A stretch of 64,000 bases of DNA from Pseudomonas sp. CROZ-RG-20F-R04-15 (GTDB lineage Bacteria > Pseudomonadota > Gammaproteobacteria > Pseudomonadales > Pseudomonadaceae). A model generated the notes under the pieces. That model did not search any database. It was not told the origin of the DNA and was given only the letters and a program-made list of their open reading frames with translations. Shown here in pieces: positions 46,229-55,631 of this stretch (the first letter of the stretch is position 1; each line of letters starts with the position of its first letter). The stretch covers positions 124,001 to 188,000 of the forward strand of contig NZ_JAKNQL010000006.1 of NCBI RefSeq assembly GCF_022662375.1, read 5' to 3'. The position numbers and the translations under genes are program-made.

Positions 46229-47308
46229 ATGATCGATGTACGTCTGAACAGGGTCTATCCGGGCTTCAGCCTCGATGTCGATCTGAACCTGCCGGGCCGT
46301 GGCGTGACCGCGCTTTATGGGCACTCGGGCTCCGGCAAAACCACCTGCCTGCGCTGCATCGCCGGACTTGAGCGCGCCGAACAAGGATTCGTTCAGATCA
46401 ACGACGAAGTCTGGCAGGACAGCGAAAACGGCATTTTCGTCCCGCCACACAAACGTGCGCTCGGCTATGTGTTTCAAGAGGCCAGCCTGTTCCCGCATCT
46501 GTCGGTGCTGGCCAATCTGCAATTTGGCCTCAAGCGCATTGCCAAATCCCAGCGCCGGGTAGACATGGCACAGGCCAGCGAACTCTTGGGCATCGGTCAT
46601 TTGCTCGAACGCCATCCGCAACATTTGTCGGGCGGTGAACGCCAGCGTGTCGGTATCGCCCGAGCGTTGCTGACCAGCCCGAAACTGTTGCTGATGGACG
46701 AACCGCTGGCGGCCCTCGACAGCCAGCGCAAAAGTGAAATCCTGCCTTACCTGCAGCGCCTGCATGACGAACTGGACATTCCCGTGCTGTACGTCAGCCA
46801 TGCGCAGGACGAAGTCGCGCGGCTGGCCGATCACCTGGTGTTGCTCAGCGAAGGCAAAGCGCTGGCCAGCGGCCCGATCGGCGAAACCCTCGCGCGCCTG
46901 GACCTGCCGATGGCGATGGGCGATGACGCCGGCGTGATCATTGAAGGCCAGGTCAGCGCTTACGACGCCGACTATCAATTGCTGAGCCTGCAACTACCGG
47001 CCACCGAGATGAGCATCCGCGTCACCCACGCGCCGATGGCACTGGGTCAGGCCTTGCGCTGCAAAGTGCACGCGCGCGATATCAGCCTGACCCTGCAGAA
47101 CAGTGAATTCAGCAGCATTCTCAATCGACTGCCGGTCACGGTGGTCAGTGAGCAATCGGCCGACAACGCTGCCCACGTGCTGATTCGTCTCGATGCGGGC
47201 GGCACCCCGCTGCTCGCACGCATCACCCGGTATTCCAAAGATCAATTGGGCGTGCACCCGGGCCAGCGATTGTGGGCGCAGATCAAAGCGGTCGCGGTCC
47301 TCGCCTGA
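46229..47308 (+). CDS. modC: ModC, molybdate ABC ATPase
   Basis: 359-aa ATPase. Walker [10 protein letters not shown] (31-39), Q-loop region [14 protein letters not shown], signature [16 protein letters not shown], Walker [13 protein letters not shown] and the switch His in [10 protein letters not shown]. The C-terminal part (from about 290) is the molybdate-binding Mop/TOBE-like regulatory domain ([20 protein letters not shown]). Energises ModAB. Confidence 0.96.
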   Translation: MIDVRLNRVYPGFSLDVDLNLPGRGVTALYGHSGSGKTTCLRCIAGLERAEQGFVQINDEVWQDSENGIFVPPHKRALGYVFQEASLFPHLSVLANLQFGLKRIAKSQRRVDMAQASELLGIGHLLERHPQHLSGGERQRVGIARALLTSPKLLLMDEPLAALDSQRKSEILPYLQRLHDELDIPVLYVSHAQDEVARLADHLVLLSEGKALASGPIGETLARLDLPMAMGDDAGVIIEGQVSAYDADYQLLSLQLPATEMSIRVTHAPMALGQALRCKVHARDISLTLQNSEFSSILNRLPVTVVSEQSADNAAHVLIRLDAGGTPLLARITRYSKDQLGVHPGQRLWAQIKAVAVLA

Positions 47309-47380
47309 ATCATTCGGCACGACGGCCACGGCGTGCGGTCAATGGTTTTACAGACCGCCGCGCCACCGAAGGAAACCGCC

Positions 47381-48418
47381 ATGCCCGACACCGCGCTGAT
47401 TGCCGAACTGCCCTCCGATCTGCATTACGTCGATGACACCCAGCCCGGTATTACCCGCAAGAAACTGCGCGGCAAGTTCAGCTATTTCAAACCGTCTGGC
47501 GAGCGCATCAGCGACCCAGATGAAATCAAACGCATCAATGCGCTCGCCGTGCCGCCGGCTTATACCGATGTGTGGATCTGCGCCGACCCGTGCGGCCACT
47601 TGCAGGCCACCGGCCGTGATGCCCGTGGCCGCAAGCAATATCGCTATCACCCGCGCTGGCGCGAAGTGCGCGATGCCGACAAGTATTCACGCCTGCGCGA
47701 GTTCGGTCTGGCGCTGCCGAAATTGCGCAAACAACTGGAGGCGTTGCTGGCCGCGCCCGGTTTCAGTCGCGACAAGGTCATGGCCACGGTAATCACCCTG
47801 CTCGACGCCACACTGATTCGCGTCGGCAACACGCAATACGCCCGCGACAATCGCTCCTATGGCCTGACCACCCTGCGCAGTCGACATGTCGAGGTCAACG
47901 GCAGCGCAATCCTGTTCCAGTTTCGCGGCAAGAGCGGCATCGAACATCAGATCACCGTCAAGGACCGGCGCCTGGCGCGCATCATCAAGCGTTGTCTGGA
48001 AATTCCCGGGCAGAACCTGTTCCAGTATCTGGATGAAAACGGCGAGCGCCACACCGTCAGCTCTTCCGACGTCAACAGTTACCTGCAAACCCTCACCGGC
48101 GCCGACTTCACCGCCAAGGACTATCGCACCTGGGCCGGCAGCGCTTTGGCGTTGGCGGTATTGCGCGAGTTGCAATGGGAGTCCGAGACCGAAGCCAAGC
48201 GGCACGTGGTCGAGATGGTCAAAGGCGTCGCCAGGCAGCTGGGCAACACGCCGGCGGTTTGCCGAAAGTGCTACATCCACCCTGCTGTGGTGGAAAAATT
48301 CATGCTCGGCGCGCTTGCCGAACTGCCGCGTCCGCGTGTGCGCAAGGGCTTGCGGGCCGAGGAAGTCGCATTGGCAATGTTTCTCGAGCGAATGAGCGAA
48401 ATGACCGACGCACCTTGA
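47381..48418 (+). CDS. DNA topoisomerase IB
   Basis: 345-aa eukaryotic/poxvirus-type topoisomerase IB. N-terminal domain opens LHYVDDTQPGITRKKLRGKF; the catalytic part has RDNRSYGLTTLRSRHV, FRGKSGIEHQITVKDRRLAR, KDYRTWAGSALALA, and the nucleophile Tyr298 in VCRKCYIHPAV. It relaxes supercoils through a 3'-phosphotyrosyl intermediate. The ATG at 47381 has GAAGGAAA upstream. Monocistronic between modC and an ABC-F gene. Confidence 0.93.
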   Translation: MPDTALIAELPSDLHYVDDTQPGITRKKLRGKFSYFKPSGERISDPDEIKRINALAVPPAYTDVWICADPCGHLQATGRDARGRKQYRYHPRWREVRDADKYSRLREFGLALPKLRKQLEALLAAPGFSRDKVMATVITLLDATLIRVGNTQYARDNRSYGLTTLRSRHVEVNGSAILFQFRGKSGIEHQITVKDRRLARIIKRCLEIPGQNLFQYLDENGERHTVSSSDVNSYLQTLTGADFTAKDYRTWAGSALALAVLRELQWESETEAKRHVVEMVKGVARQLGNTPAVCRKCYIHPAVVEKFMLGALAELPRPRVRKGLRAEEVALAMFLERMSEMTDAP

Positions 48419-48561
48419 TCCGCTGCGCAGCGTCATCTAGGCTAGCGACCTTCCCCTCCTCCGGACGACCGCAGAAGTGAACAACGCAGCCTTCTAAAAA
48501 TGCAATCGCGACACGCCGCTCTCGGCGCTTGTCAGTTTTCACGACATTTTTGGAGGTGCCG

Positions 48562-50199
48562 ATGACTCACGTCTCGCGTACAGCCGCACTCGTTTCCCTG
48601 AATCAACTGGGTTTTCAGTTCGCCAATGGCGTAACGCTATTCGAAGCCCTGAACCTGAATTTCGATGGTCAACCGACCGCTATTGTCGGGCGCAATGGCG
48701 TCGGCAAAAGTGTGCTCGCACGCTTGATTGCCGGGCAGTTGCAGCCTGATTTCGGCAGCGTGGCACGTTCAGCGTCCGCGCACTATGTCGCGCAAACCTT
48801 CGTCACCACACCTGGACAAACCGTAGCTGACGCGACAGGAACAGCTCCGGTGATCCGCGCACTGCAACGACTGAAACAGGGTCGTGCAACAGCCGAAGAT
48901 TTCGACCTTATCGACGAACGCTGGGATCTGGCGGAGCGCTTGCGTCAAATGCTTGATGAGGCCGGGCTGACCGATATCACCGCGACGGATCTGACCGACA
49001 ATCTCAGCGGCGGCCAGCAAGCCAGAATCGCCTTGATCGGTGCGCTGCTGAGTCAGGCGCAATTGCTCGTCCTCGACGAACCCACCAATCACCTCGACAC
49101 TGCCGGTCGACAGTGGCTGATGAGCTCGCTCGATCGCTGGCGTGGCGGACTGATCGTTGTCAGTCATGACCGGCAATTGCTGGAGCAGATGCAGCGAATC
49201 GTCGAACTGACGCCGCTGGGGGCTACAGTTTTCAGCGGCAGGTTTTCGGAGTTCACCGAGCAACGTCGAGTACATCAACAAGCAGCGCAGGCGCAACTCG
49301 ATCAGGCCCGCACCGAACGTCAGCGCGAACGTACGCGACTGCAACACGAGCACGACACCATTCAGCGCCATGCAGCCAGCAGCCGTCGCAACGCACAAAC
49401 CGCTAACGTCTCTGGCTTCGAACGGGCTGCGCTGAAAGCGGCCGCGCGAGACATCATGGGCCACGTAAAGGTCGGCCATCAGGCACGCAAATCCGATCTG
49501 GATGAGCGCGTGCGTGAGGCGTACGAAAACGTATTGCCGGACGACGGCGTGCTGATCAATCTGCCGGGCAGTGCAGTTCCCGATAATCGTCGAGTGTGCA
49601 CACTGATCGACGCGTGCCTGCCATGGTTGCCGGCCGATGCGCCCACCACCCGGCTTGACCTCACCATTCAGGGACCGCTGCGCATCGCAGTCAGCGGACA
49701 CAACGGTTGTGGCAAATCAACGCTATTGAAATTGTTGGCGGGTGAATGGACGCCAGTCAGTGGCGAGTGCATCACGCATGTGCCTTTTGCCTTTCTCGAT
49801 CAACAGCTGAAACTGCTGGATGACCACACTTCTATTGTCGATCAATTGCAGGCACAGCAAACACCCCTGAGCGAAGGCACCTTGCGCAGTTACCTCGCGC
49901 AATTACAACTGGACGCACAACGCGCCACGCGGCCATGCGCCTCGCTCAGTGGTGGCGAACGCTTGAAAGCCGCCCTCGCGTTGGCGCTGTGGCGCCAGAC
50001 ACCCGCACAATTGCTGCTGCTGGATGAGCCTACCAATCATCTTGATCTGGCTTGCGTGGAAGCTTTCGAGAAAGCCTTGCAGACGTTTCCCGGAGCAATT
50101 GTCGCGGTTTCCCACGATCAGGCGTTTCTGCGGGCACTGAACCCAAGCCATCATTTGATCTGGCTCCGCGAAGGCTGGCGCTGGCAACCGACGAGCTGA
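48562..50199 (+). CDS. ABC-F family ATPase
   Basis: 545 aa, two fused ABC domains without membrane segments: Walker A GRNGVGKS and GHNGCGKS, signatures LSGGQQARIA and LSGGERLKAA, and DEPTNHLD twice. Between them lies a charged helical linker (about 250-300, rich in Arg/Gln) typical of ribosome-associated ABC-F factors. It may act in translation or ribosome protection; which antibiotic, if any, is unknown. GGAGG 6 nt before the ATG. No leader peptide was spotted upstream. Confidence 0.88.
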   Translation: MTHVSRTAALVSLNQLGFQFANGVTLFEALNLNFDGQPTAIVGRNGVGKSVLARLIAGQLQPDFGSVARSASAHYVAQTFVTTPGQTVADATGTAPVIRALQRLKQGRATAEDFDLIDERWDLAERLRQMLDEAGLTDITATDLTDNLSGGQQARIALIGALLSQAQLLVLDEPTNHLDTAGRQWLMSSLDRWRGGLIVVSHDRQLLEQMQRIVELTPLGATVFSGRFSEFTEQRRVHQQAAQAQLDQARTERQRERTRLQHEHDTIQRHAASSRRNAQTANVSGFERAALKAAARDIMGHVKVGHQARKSDLDERVREAYENVLPDDGVLINLPGSAVPDNRRVCTLIDACLPWLPADAPTTRLDLTIQGPLRIAVSGHNGCGKSTLLKLLAGEWTPVSGECITHVPFAFLDQQLKLLDDHTSIVDQLQAQQTPLSEGTLRSYLAQLQLDAQRATRPCASLSGGERLKAALALALWRQTPAQLLLLDEPTNHLDLACVEAFEKALQTFPGAIVAVSHDQAFLRALNPSHHLIWLREGWRWQPTS

Positions 50200-50270
50200 G
50201 CTGTGTATTTTTTGCACGATTGCCGAGGGCTTCTATAGTTGATCTGACACGAATCAGCTGCGGTGACGCC

Positions 50271-50501
50271 ATGGAAGACATTTTCGTCGTGAAGCGTTGC
50301 AACAAGATCATTATTCACGGTCGACGCGCCGGTGACAGCCAGCATGATCCAGCCGAAGCGCTTAGCTGGTTTCGCATCTGCGATACGCGAACTGACGGCT
50401 TCATCGGCGATGGCTACGACGCGGAAGAGGACGCACGACGTGAATGCAAACGCCTCAACGCAGCCAGTTCCCTATCACCGGCCCGCGAATCGTCCGGCTG
50501 A
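50271..50501 (+). CDS. small hypothetical protein (76 aa)
   Basis: 76 aa starting MEDIFVVKRCNKIIIHGRRA, with SWFRICDTRTDGFIGDGYDA and an acidic-basic helix EEDARRECKRLNAASS. The longer frame overlapping the ABC-F gene is rejected in favour of this ATG. The domain looks like a compact beta-strand plus helix; no function recognised. A weak terminator-like hairpin follows at 50561. Confidence 0.65.
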   Translation: MEDIFVVKRCNKIIIHGRRAGDSQHDPAEALSWFRICDTRTDGFIGDGYDAEEDARRECKRLNAASSLSPARESSG

Positions 50502-50560
50502 TGCCGATCAGAACCGGGTCTATACTGAAACCAGCTGAAGGAGCAGCGCCCCACGGCAGA

Positions 50561-50585
50561 AGGCTCGCAACACGCGGGCTTTTTG
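50561..50585 (+). terminator. probable terminator after the 76-aa gene
   Basis: GGCTCGC-AACA-CGCGGGC-TTTTT, one G-U pair in the stem. Confidence 0.6.
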
Positions 50586-50619
50586 CTGCAGCTCAGGTTT
50601 CATAGAACGGAGGTGTTCC

Positions 50620-50850
50620 ATGTCCGAAAAAGAGTCCATCACCACCCTCCTCACCCTGCTCGACGCCCGGCAAGCGCGCCTTGCGGCCGCCTGCAAAGAG
50701 ATTGCCGACTGGGTCGATCATCAAGGCGGGCATCCAACCGCTCTGCGCATTCGTGACCGGCTGAGTGACATCGAGAAGGATGCTCCGCTGATTCGCAATA
50801 CGCTGTCGGCGCTCAAGCCTGTCGATCGGCCACTGCCTCGGTTCAGATGA
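50620..50850 (+). CDS. small helical hypothetical protein (76 aa)
   Basis: 76 aa: MSEKESITTLLTLLDARQAR, two predicted amphipathic helices, then RDRLSDIEKDAPLIRNTLSA and a proline-rich end. GGAGG 6 nt before the ATG is strong, and it lies just beyond the previous terminator, so it is probably expressed separately. No function recognised. The 270 bp that follow hold a terminator and a palindrome but no other convincing frame. Confidence 0.65.
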   Translation: MSEKESITTLLTLLDARQARLAAACKEIADWVDHQGGHPTALRIRDRLSDIEKDAPLIRNTLSALKPVDRPLPRFR

Positions 50851-51019
50851 CGCCGATCGCACCAAGGCTTCTTCAGAGTTTGCCTCCCCTGCGGTGACAC
50901 ATGGGTCACCGCACGCTTGTCTGCCCGCCATATTCTTTTCCGGCGACGGCACTTTTCACAGAACGACCGCAACTGCGCGCCAACAGTGGAATCACTCCTT
51001 TGCACCGCAACATCGCTCT

Positions 51020-51047
51020 CACCCGCCCGCATGCGGGTGTTTTTTTT
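51020..51047 (+). terminator. rho-independent terminator
   Basis: CACCCGC-CCGCAT-GCGGGTG followed by eight T. It ends 73 bp upstream of the next start codon and may close the 50620 transcript or attenuate the 51121 gene. Confidence 0.88.
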
Positions 51048-51078
51048 GCCTGCGACCCAGTGCCGAACGGTGTGGTCC

Positions 51079-51097
51079 ATGAGTTGTCACAACTCAT
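51079..51097. promoter_or_regulatory. 19-bp palindrome 24 bp before the CxxC protein gene
   Basis: ATGAGTTGT-C-ACAACTCAT, perfect 9-bp arms around one base. As DNA it could be an operator; as RNA a short hairpin next to the ribosome-binding site. Confidence 0.55.
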
Positions 51098-51120
51098 ACA
51101 CGTCGCAAAGGAGACGGTTT

Positions 51121-51405
51121 ATGGTTATCCATTTCAACGTCGACGGGCATCTGGCCTGTGGGCACAAAGGCAAACAACTCGCGGCAAGCCGTGAGCTCAA
51201 CCGCGTGAAGTGCCGCAGCTGCCGCAATACCGATGCCTACAAGCAGGCACGAAAGGATCAGCGTAACGCTGCCCGCAGAATGTCTCGTCAAGGCAAAGCC
51301 ACGCACAGCGCAACAGACTGGCGCGCAGAATGGATCGATCGGCTGACAGCAATGGCCGGTCTTCAGCGCTTGCCTCGAGGTTTTAGCGGCCAGGCATTTG
51401 TTTAG
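51121..51405 (+). CDS. small CxxC-containing hypothetical protein (94 aa)
   Basis: 94 aa, very basic. LACGHKGK and VKCRSCRNTDAYKQARK give a possible CxH-x22-CxxC zinc site; the rest is Arg/Lys-rich, suggesting nucleic-acid binding. AAAGGAG precedes the ATG. Between a strong terminator upstream and another downstream it forms an isolated unit. Start at 51121 preferred over an extended frame that would read through the terminator hairpin. Confidence 0.7.
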   Translation: MVIHFNVDGHLACGHKGKQLAASRELNRVKCRSCRNTDAYKQARKDQRNAARRMSRQGKATHSATDWRAEWIDRLTAMAGLQRLPRGFSGQAFV

Positions 51406-51427
51406 CACTTAGTAAAAAGCAGGCACA

Positions 51428-51462
51428 AAAAAGCCTGCATGAGAAAACTCATGCAGGCTTTT
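51428..51462. terminator. bidirectional terminator
   Basis: AAAAGCCTGCATGAG - AAAA - CTCATGCAGGCTTTT, serving the CxxC gene on plus and tRNA-Leu on minus. Confidence 0.9.
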
Positions 51463-51470
51463 GATATTCA

Positions 51471-51557
51471 TGGTGCCCGAAGCCGGAATCGAACCGGCAC
51501 GCCCTTACGAGCGGGGGATTTTAAGTCCCATGCGTCTACCAGTTTCGCCATTCGGGC
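51471..51557 (-). tRNA. tRNA-Leu (anticodon UAA)
   Basis: 87 nt with encoded CCA. Acceptor GCCCGAA, long variable arm, anticodon loop CTTAAAA giving UAA. Reads the rare TTA/TTG codons. Separated from tRNA-Cys by a hairpin at 51699, so probably has its own promoter. Confidence 0.95.
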
Positions 51558-51698
51558 GGTAGCGCGGTGCTGCTGTCTTCCGCTACAAAGAAGCAATCCA
51601 ACCTTGAGCAGCAGAGCGGGAAATATATACATCACTTCCCGGTGAAGCAAGTTCGCAATGGCCGTATTTCAAGACTAAATCTTGCAGCGCAGTGCAAA

Positions 51699-51736
51699 TA
51701 AAAAAGCTCCGTAAATCATGGATCTACGGAGCTTGT
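51699..51736 (-). terminator. terminator between tRNA-Cys and tRNA-Leu
   Basis: On the minus strand AAGCTCCGTA ... TACGGAGCTT then TTTTATT, downstream of tRNA-Cys. Confidence 0.8.
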
Positions 51737-51742
51737 TTATAG

Positions 51743-51816
51743 TGGAGGCCGAGGTCGGAATCGAACCGGCGTAGGTGGATTTGCAATCCACTGCATAACC
51801 ATTTTGCTACTCGGCC
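51743..51816 (-). tRNA. tRNA-Cys (anticodon GCA)
   Basis: 74 nt with CCA. Acceptor GGCCGAG pairs CTCGGCC; anticodon stem-loop GTGGATTGCAAATCCAC gives GCA. Confidence 0.95.
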
Positions 51817-51863
51817 TCAAAACATTTGTTATCAGTAGCTCAACAACAAATGCGTTTTAAACT

Positions 51864-51939
<76 letters not shown>

Positions 51940-51999
51940 TTGGTGATGCGCATTCTATAGAATTAAGAAGCTCCGTCAACCCCTTGATTCAAAAAAGTT

Positions 52000-52560
52000 T
52001 TATTTCTTTTCAACATCGGTCTTCAGGTGCGGCCAGGCGGCGCGAAGGTATTGAACCATCGACCACAACGTCAGGCCGGCAGAGACCATCAGCAAGGCGT
52101 AACCCAGAACGACCCAGAAGCTGAAGTCCTTCGGGTTGGCCAACAGAATCACCAGTGCGAGCATCTGCGCTGCGGTTTTCCATTTGCCGAGATTCGAAAC
52201 GGCTACGTGGGCACGGGCGCCGAGTTCGGCCATCCACTCACGCAAGGCCGACACCACAATCTCGCGACCGATGATGACAGCCGCTGGCAAGGTGAGCCAG
52301 AGATTGCCATGTTCCTGGACCAGCAGCACCAGTGCCACTGCGACCATGAGTTTGTCAGCGACTGGGTCGAGAAACGCTCCGAACGGAGTGCTTTGCTCCA
52401 GACGACGGGCCAGATAACCATCCAGCCAGTCCGTCGCTGCCGCAAAGGCAAACACCGAAGCGGACGCCATGTAACTCCACTGATAAGGCAGATAAAACAG
52501 CAAAATGAAGATCGGGATAAGCAGGACGCGTAGAACGGTAATCAGATTAGGGATATTCAT
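52000..52560 (-). CDS. pgsA: phosphatidylglycerophosphate synthase
   Basis: 186-aa inner-membrane CDP-alcohol phosphotransferase, CDP-diacylglycerol plus glycerol-3-phosphate to phosphatidylglycerol phosphate. The family signature DGx2ARx8Gx3Dx3D is intact: [20 protein letters not shown] followed by FLDPVADK (about 43-70). Starts [12 protein letters not shown] at 52560; an ATG two codons earlier is possible. Downstream of uvrC in the gacA-uvrC-pgsA-tRNA cluster. Confidence 0.96.
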   Translation of the reverse strand: MNIPNLITVLRVLLIPIFILLFYLPYQWSYMASASVFAFAAATDWLDGYLARRLEQSTPFGAFLDPVADKLMVAVALVLLVQEHGNLWLTLPAAVIIGREIVVSALREWMAELGARAHVAVSNLGKWKTAAQMLALVILLANPKDFSFWVVLGYALLMVSAGLTLWSMVQYLRAAWPHLKTDVEKK

Positions 52561-52592
52561 CGGCACAACTGGCTACGAGGTGAAGGGGCATT

Positions 52593-54416
52593 CTACTCGC
52601 TATGCAGGTTCGCATAAATCGACTCTGCGAGCTTTTTACTGATCCCCGGGGCTTTGGCGATCTCTTCGATGCTTGCACGAGACAGCTCCTGCAATCCACC
52701 AAAATGTTTCAACAAATCGCGACGTCGGGTCGGCCCGACACCCGCAACGCCTTCCAGAGTTGACGTACGGCGGGTTTTGCCACGACGGGCGCGATGTCCT
52801 GTGATAGCGAAGCGATGGGCCTCATCGCGGATCTGTTGAATCAGGTGCAGCGCGGGCGAGTCGCCACGCAAGGTGAACTCATGCGCCGCATCATTTAGAT
52901 ACAACGTTTCGAAGCCGGCCTTGCGCGTCGCGCCCTTGGCAACGCCCAGCAGGATCAGGTCGGGCACAGCCAGCTCGTTGAGAACATCCCGGGCCATCGA
53001 CAGTTGGCCCTTGCCACCGTCCACCAGCAAGATGTCCGGCAACTTGCCCTCGCCTTCCTTGAGTTTGCTGAAGCGTCGCGTCAGGGCCTGATGCATGGCG
53101 GCATAGTCGTCACCGGCCGTGACCCCTTCGATGTTGTAGCGTCGGTAGTCCGACTTGATCGCACCTTCAGGGCCGAATACCACACAGGACGCAACCGTCG
53201 CTTCACCGCTGGAATGACTGATGTCGTAGCATTCCAGACGTTGCGGCGGCTCATCCAGGTTCAGTACTTCGGCCAGCGCCTCAAACCGTGCTGCGGTGTG
53301 TTGACGGTTGGCCAGACGAGCGCCCAATGCCTGCTCGGCGTTGGTCACGGCCAGTTGTTGCCAGCGCGCACGCGTGCCACGCACCCGATGACTGATGGCC
53401 AATTCGCGGCCCCGCAACTCATGGATCGCTTCGATCAGCGTCGGGAAATCCTCGTGCACCACGTTGACGATCAGTTCGCTGGGCAAATCGCGCTCAGGGC
53501 TGCTGATGAAATACTGGCCAAGAAACGCTGCCATGACTTCCGACACGTCTTCTTCGATCCCGACTTGCGGGAAGAAATTCTTGCTGCCCAGCACGCGCCC
53601 ACCACGCACACTGATCAAATGCACGCAGGCACCGCCCGGGTTGACGAATGCCGCGATGACATCGATATCCCCCGTGCCGCCTTCCATGCTTTGTTGATCC
53701 TGGACCCGACGCAACAGTGCGATCTGATCACGCAACTCGGCAGCCCGCTCGAACTCCAGGTTGATCGCCGCCTCTTCCATCGCCGTCGACAGTTCGTTGG
53801 TCAGCGCATGACTGCGGCCCTCAAGGAACATGACCGAGTGGCGCACGTCTTCGGCATAAACCTCCGGCTCGACCAGACCAACGCACGGCGCTTTGCAGCG
53901 CTTGATCTGATACTGCAGGCATGGCCGGGTACGGTTCTTGTAGTAGCTGTCTTCACACTGGCGAACGAAGAAAGTCTTTTGCAGCAGACTCAGGCTCTCA
54001 CGGATGGCGCCAGCGCTTGGATAGGGACCGAAATATTTGCCTTTGGCTTTTTTCGCTCCACGATGAATGCTCAAACGCGGAAACTGGCCATCGGACAGAA
54101 ACACATAGGGGTAGGATTTGTCGTCGCGCAACAGAATGTTGTACGGCGGCCGCCATTCCTTGATCAGGGTTTGTTCAAGCAACAGCGCTTCGGTTTCGTT
54201 GGCGGTGATGGTCGTTTCGACCTGGGCAATGCGCCCGACCAATGCAGCAGTTTTAGGCGCCAGACCGGTTTTGCGAAAGTAGCTGGCCAAACGCTTTTTG
54301 AGGTTCTTGGCCTTGCCCACGTACAACAGGCGTGCATCGCTGTCGAACATGCGATAGACACCAGGGCGCCCGCTGACTGTCGACAGAAACGCGCCGGAAT
54401 CGAATGTTTCAGTCAT
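52593..54416 (-). CDS. uvrC: UvrC, excinuclease ABC subunit C
   Basis: 607-aa nuclease making both incisions in nucleotide excision repair. N-terminal GIY-YIG domain ([20 protein letters not shown]), UvrB-binding UVR helix near 200-235, the RNase-H-like 5' nuclease region ([19 protein letters not shown] and [10 protein letters not shown]) and the C-terminal (HhH)2 tail ([20 protein letters not shown]). gacA ends 2 bp upstream, the classical gacA-uvrC pairing. Confidence 0.97.
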   Translation of the reverse strand: MTETFDSGAFLSTVSGRPGVYRMFDSDARLLYVGKAKNLKKRLASYFRKTGLAPKTAALVGRIAQVETTITANETEALLLEQTLIKEWRPPYNILLRDDKSYPYVFLSDGQFPRLSIHRGAKKAKGKYFGPYPSAGAIRESLSLLQKTFFVRQCEDSYYKNRTRPCLQYQIKRCKAPCVGLVEPEVYAEDVRHSVMFLEGRSHALTNELSTAMEEAAINLEFERAAELRDQIALLRRVQDQQSMEGGTGDIDVIAAFVNPGGACVHLISVRGGRVLGSKNFFPQVGIEEDVSEVMAAFLGQYFISSPERDLPSELIVNVVHEDFPTLIEAIHELRGRELAISHRVRGTRARWQQLAVTNAEQALGARLANRQHTAARFEALAEVLNLDEPPQRLECYDISHSSGEATVASCVVFGPEGAIKSDYRRYNIEGVTAGDDYAAMHQALTRRFSKLKEGEGKLPDILLVDGGKGQLSMARDVLNELAVPDLILLGVAKGATRKAGFETLYLNDAAHEFTLRGDSPALHLIQQIRDEAHRFAITGHRARRGKTRRTSTLEGVAGVGPTRRRDLLKHFGGLQELSRASIEEIAKAPGISKKLAESIYANLHSE

Positions 54417-54418
54417 GA

Positions 54419-55060
54419 TCAGAGGCTGGCATCAACCATACCGTGACGAACCGCCAACAGTGTCAACTCGACGTCGCTGCTGATCGAAAGCTTCTCGAAA
54501 ATACGGTAGCGATAGGTGTTCACGGTTTTCGGCGACAGGCACAACTTGTCGGAAATGATCTGTACCTTCTGACAGCCGACAATCATCAAGGCGATTTGAA
54601 TTTCCCGCTCGGACAAGGCATCGAAGGGAGAGTCGTTGGACGGCTGGAAGGACTTGATCGCCAATTGCTGGGCAATCTGCGGGCTGATATAGCGTTGACC
54701 GGCAAACACCAGGCGAATGGCCTGGACCATTTCCGGCAATCCGGCACCCTTGGTCAGATAACCTGCAGCGCCTGCCTGCAGCAAGCGTGTCGGGAAGGGA
54801 TCCTCTTCACACACCGTAACTGCGACGACCTTGATATCCGGATGGCTGCGCAACAGTTTGCGCGTGGCTTCCAGGCCGCCGATGCCAGGCATCTTGACGT
54901 CCATCAGCACCACATCGGGTTTCAACTCTCGGGCCTTGATCAGGGACTCTTCCCCGGATTCGGCCTGGCCAACCACCTGCAAGCCATCGATATCGGCCAG
55001 CATACGTGTAATGCCTGTACGAACGAGATCATGGTCATCGACCACTAGCACCCTAATCAA
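54419..55060 (-). CDS. gacA: GacA, global response regulator, TTG start
   Basis: 213-aa NarL/FixJ-type regulator of the GacS/GacA system, which drives the Rsm small RNAs and so secondary metabolism, exoenzymes and biofilm. Receiver domain with phospho-acceptor Asp54 ([11 protein letters not shown]) and Asp8/9; C-terminal LuxR-type helix-turn-helix ([14 protein letters not shown] ... [15 protein letters not shown]). The TTG at 55060 gives the family length and N-terminus [15 protein letters not shown], with AGGTG upstream; the longer ATG frame is rejected. Confidence 0.97.
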   Translation of the reverse strand: MIRVLVVDDHDLVRTGITRMLADIDGLQVVGQAESGEESLIKARELKPDVVLMDVKMPGIGGLEATRKLLRSHPDIKVVAVTVCEEDPFPTRLLQAGAAGYLTKGAGLPEMVQAIRLVFAGQRYISPQIAQQLAIKSFQPSNDSPFDALSEREIQIALMIVGCQKVQIISDKLCLSPKTVNTYRYRIFEKLSISSDVELTLLAVRHGMVDASL

Positions 55061-55187
55061 GCAGACACCTCGCGATATGGTCATATTGGGATGCCGGACA
55101 CCTTAGCAAAAAGTGCCACGCAGACCTAGCAGAATGCGTCATTTAAAAAGTTTCAATTCATCATTGAGGGCTTGCCGGCCGTGGCTT

Positions 55188-55631
55188 TCAGAGCACACGT
55201 GTACTGATATCAAGCTGCATTCGCAGAAAACACTCGTCCGCACCCTGAACCTGTAGTCCTTTTCTTTCATACAAGTGCCTTGCCGGATTATTCTCGAATA
55301 CGGTCAGGCGCAAAGCCGGGCGTGTTTCTTTGCGGGCCATGCCGATAACCTGATCGATCGCCCAGGAACCCGCACCTCGCCCCTGAAACGCTTCAGCAAT
55401 CTGCAATTCACGAATGTACAGCGCGCGCATGTCCCGGCTGAGACTGAAAAAACCAACGACCACATCCCCCTGCACTATCAGCCAGTTCTGCCGCCCCGAC
55501 CATGCCACGTCAAACGCTTCGTCCTGCCATAACAGGTCATGGCGAATGTAATAGCGCAACATGTTCTGACAGGTGAGATCGCGGGCAAACGCCAGATCCT
55601 CCGGCCCCGCCTCTCGGAGCTGGAATGTCAT
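55188..55631 (-). CDS. GNAT-family N-acetyltransferase
   Basis: 147 aa, one GNAT fold. Acetyl-CoA-binding motif A is AEAFQGRGAGSWAIDQVIG and the motif B tail is NNPARHLYERKGLQV. Start ATG overlaps the stop of the upstream C-N hydrolase by 4 bp, so the two are coupled. Substrate unknown; a small-molecule amine is typical. Confidence 0.88.
   Translation of the reverse strand: MTFQLREAGPEDLAFARDLTCQNMLRYYIRHDLLWQDEAFDVAWSGRQNWLIVQGDVVVGFFSLSRDMRALYIRELQIAEAFQGRGAGSWAIDQVIGMARKETRPALRLTVFENNPARHLYERKGLQVQGADECFLRMQLDISTRVL

Noticed and set aside
50917-51120. Extended start of the CxxC protein at 50917
   Set aside because: It would read through the terminator hairpin and palindrome; the ATG at 51121 has AAAGGAG.
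55061-55084. ATG start of gacA at 55084
   Set aside because: GacA of Pseudomonas is 213 aa; the TTG at 55060 gives exactly that length with a good site.
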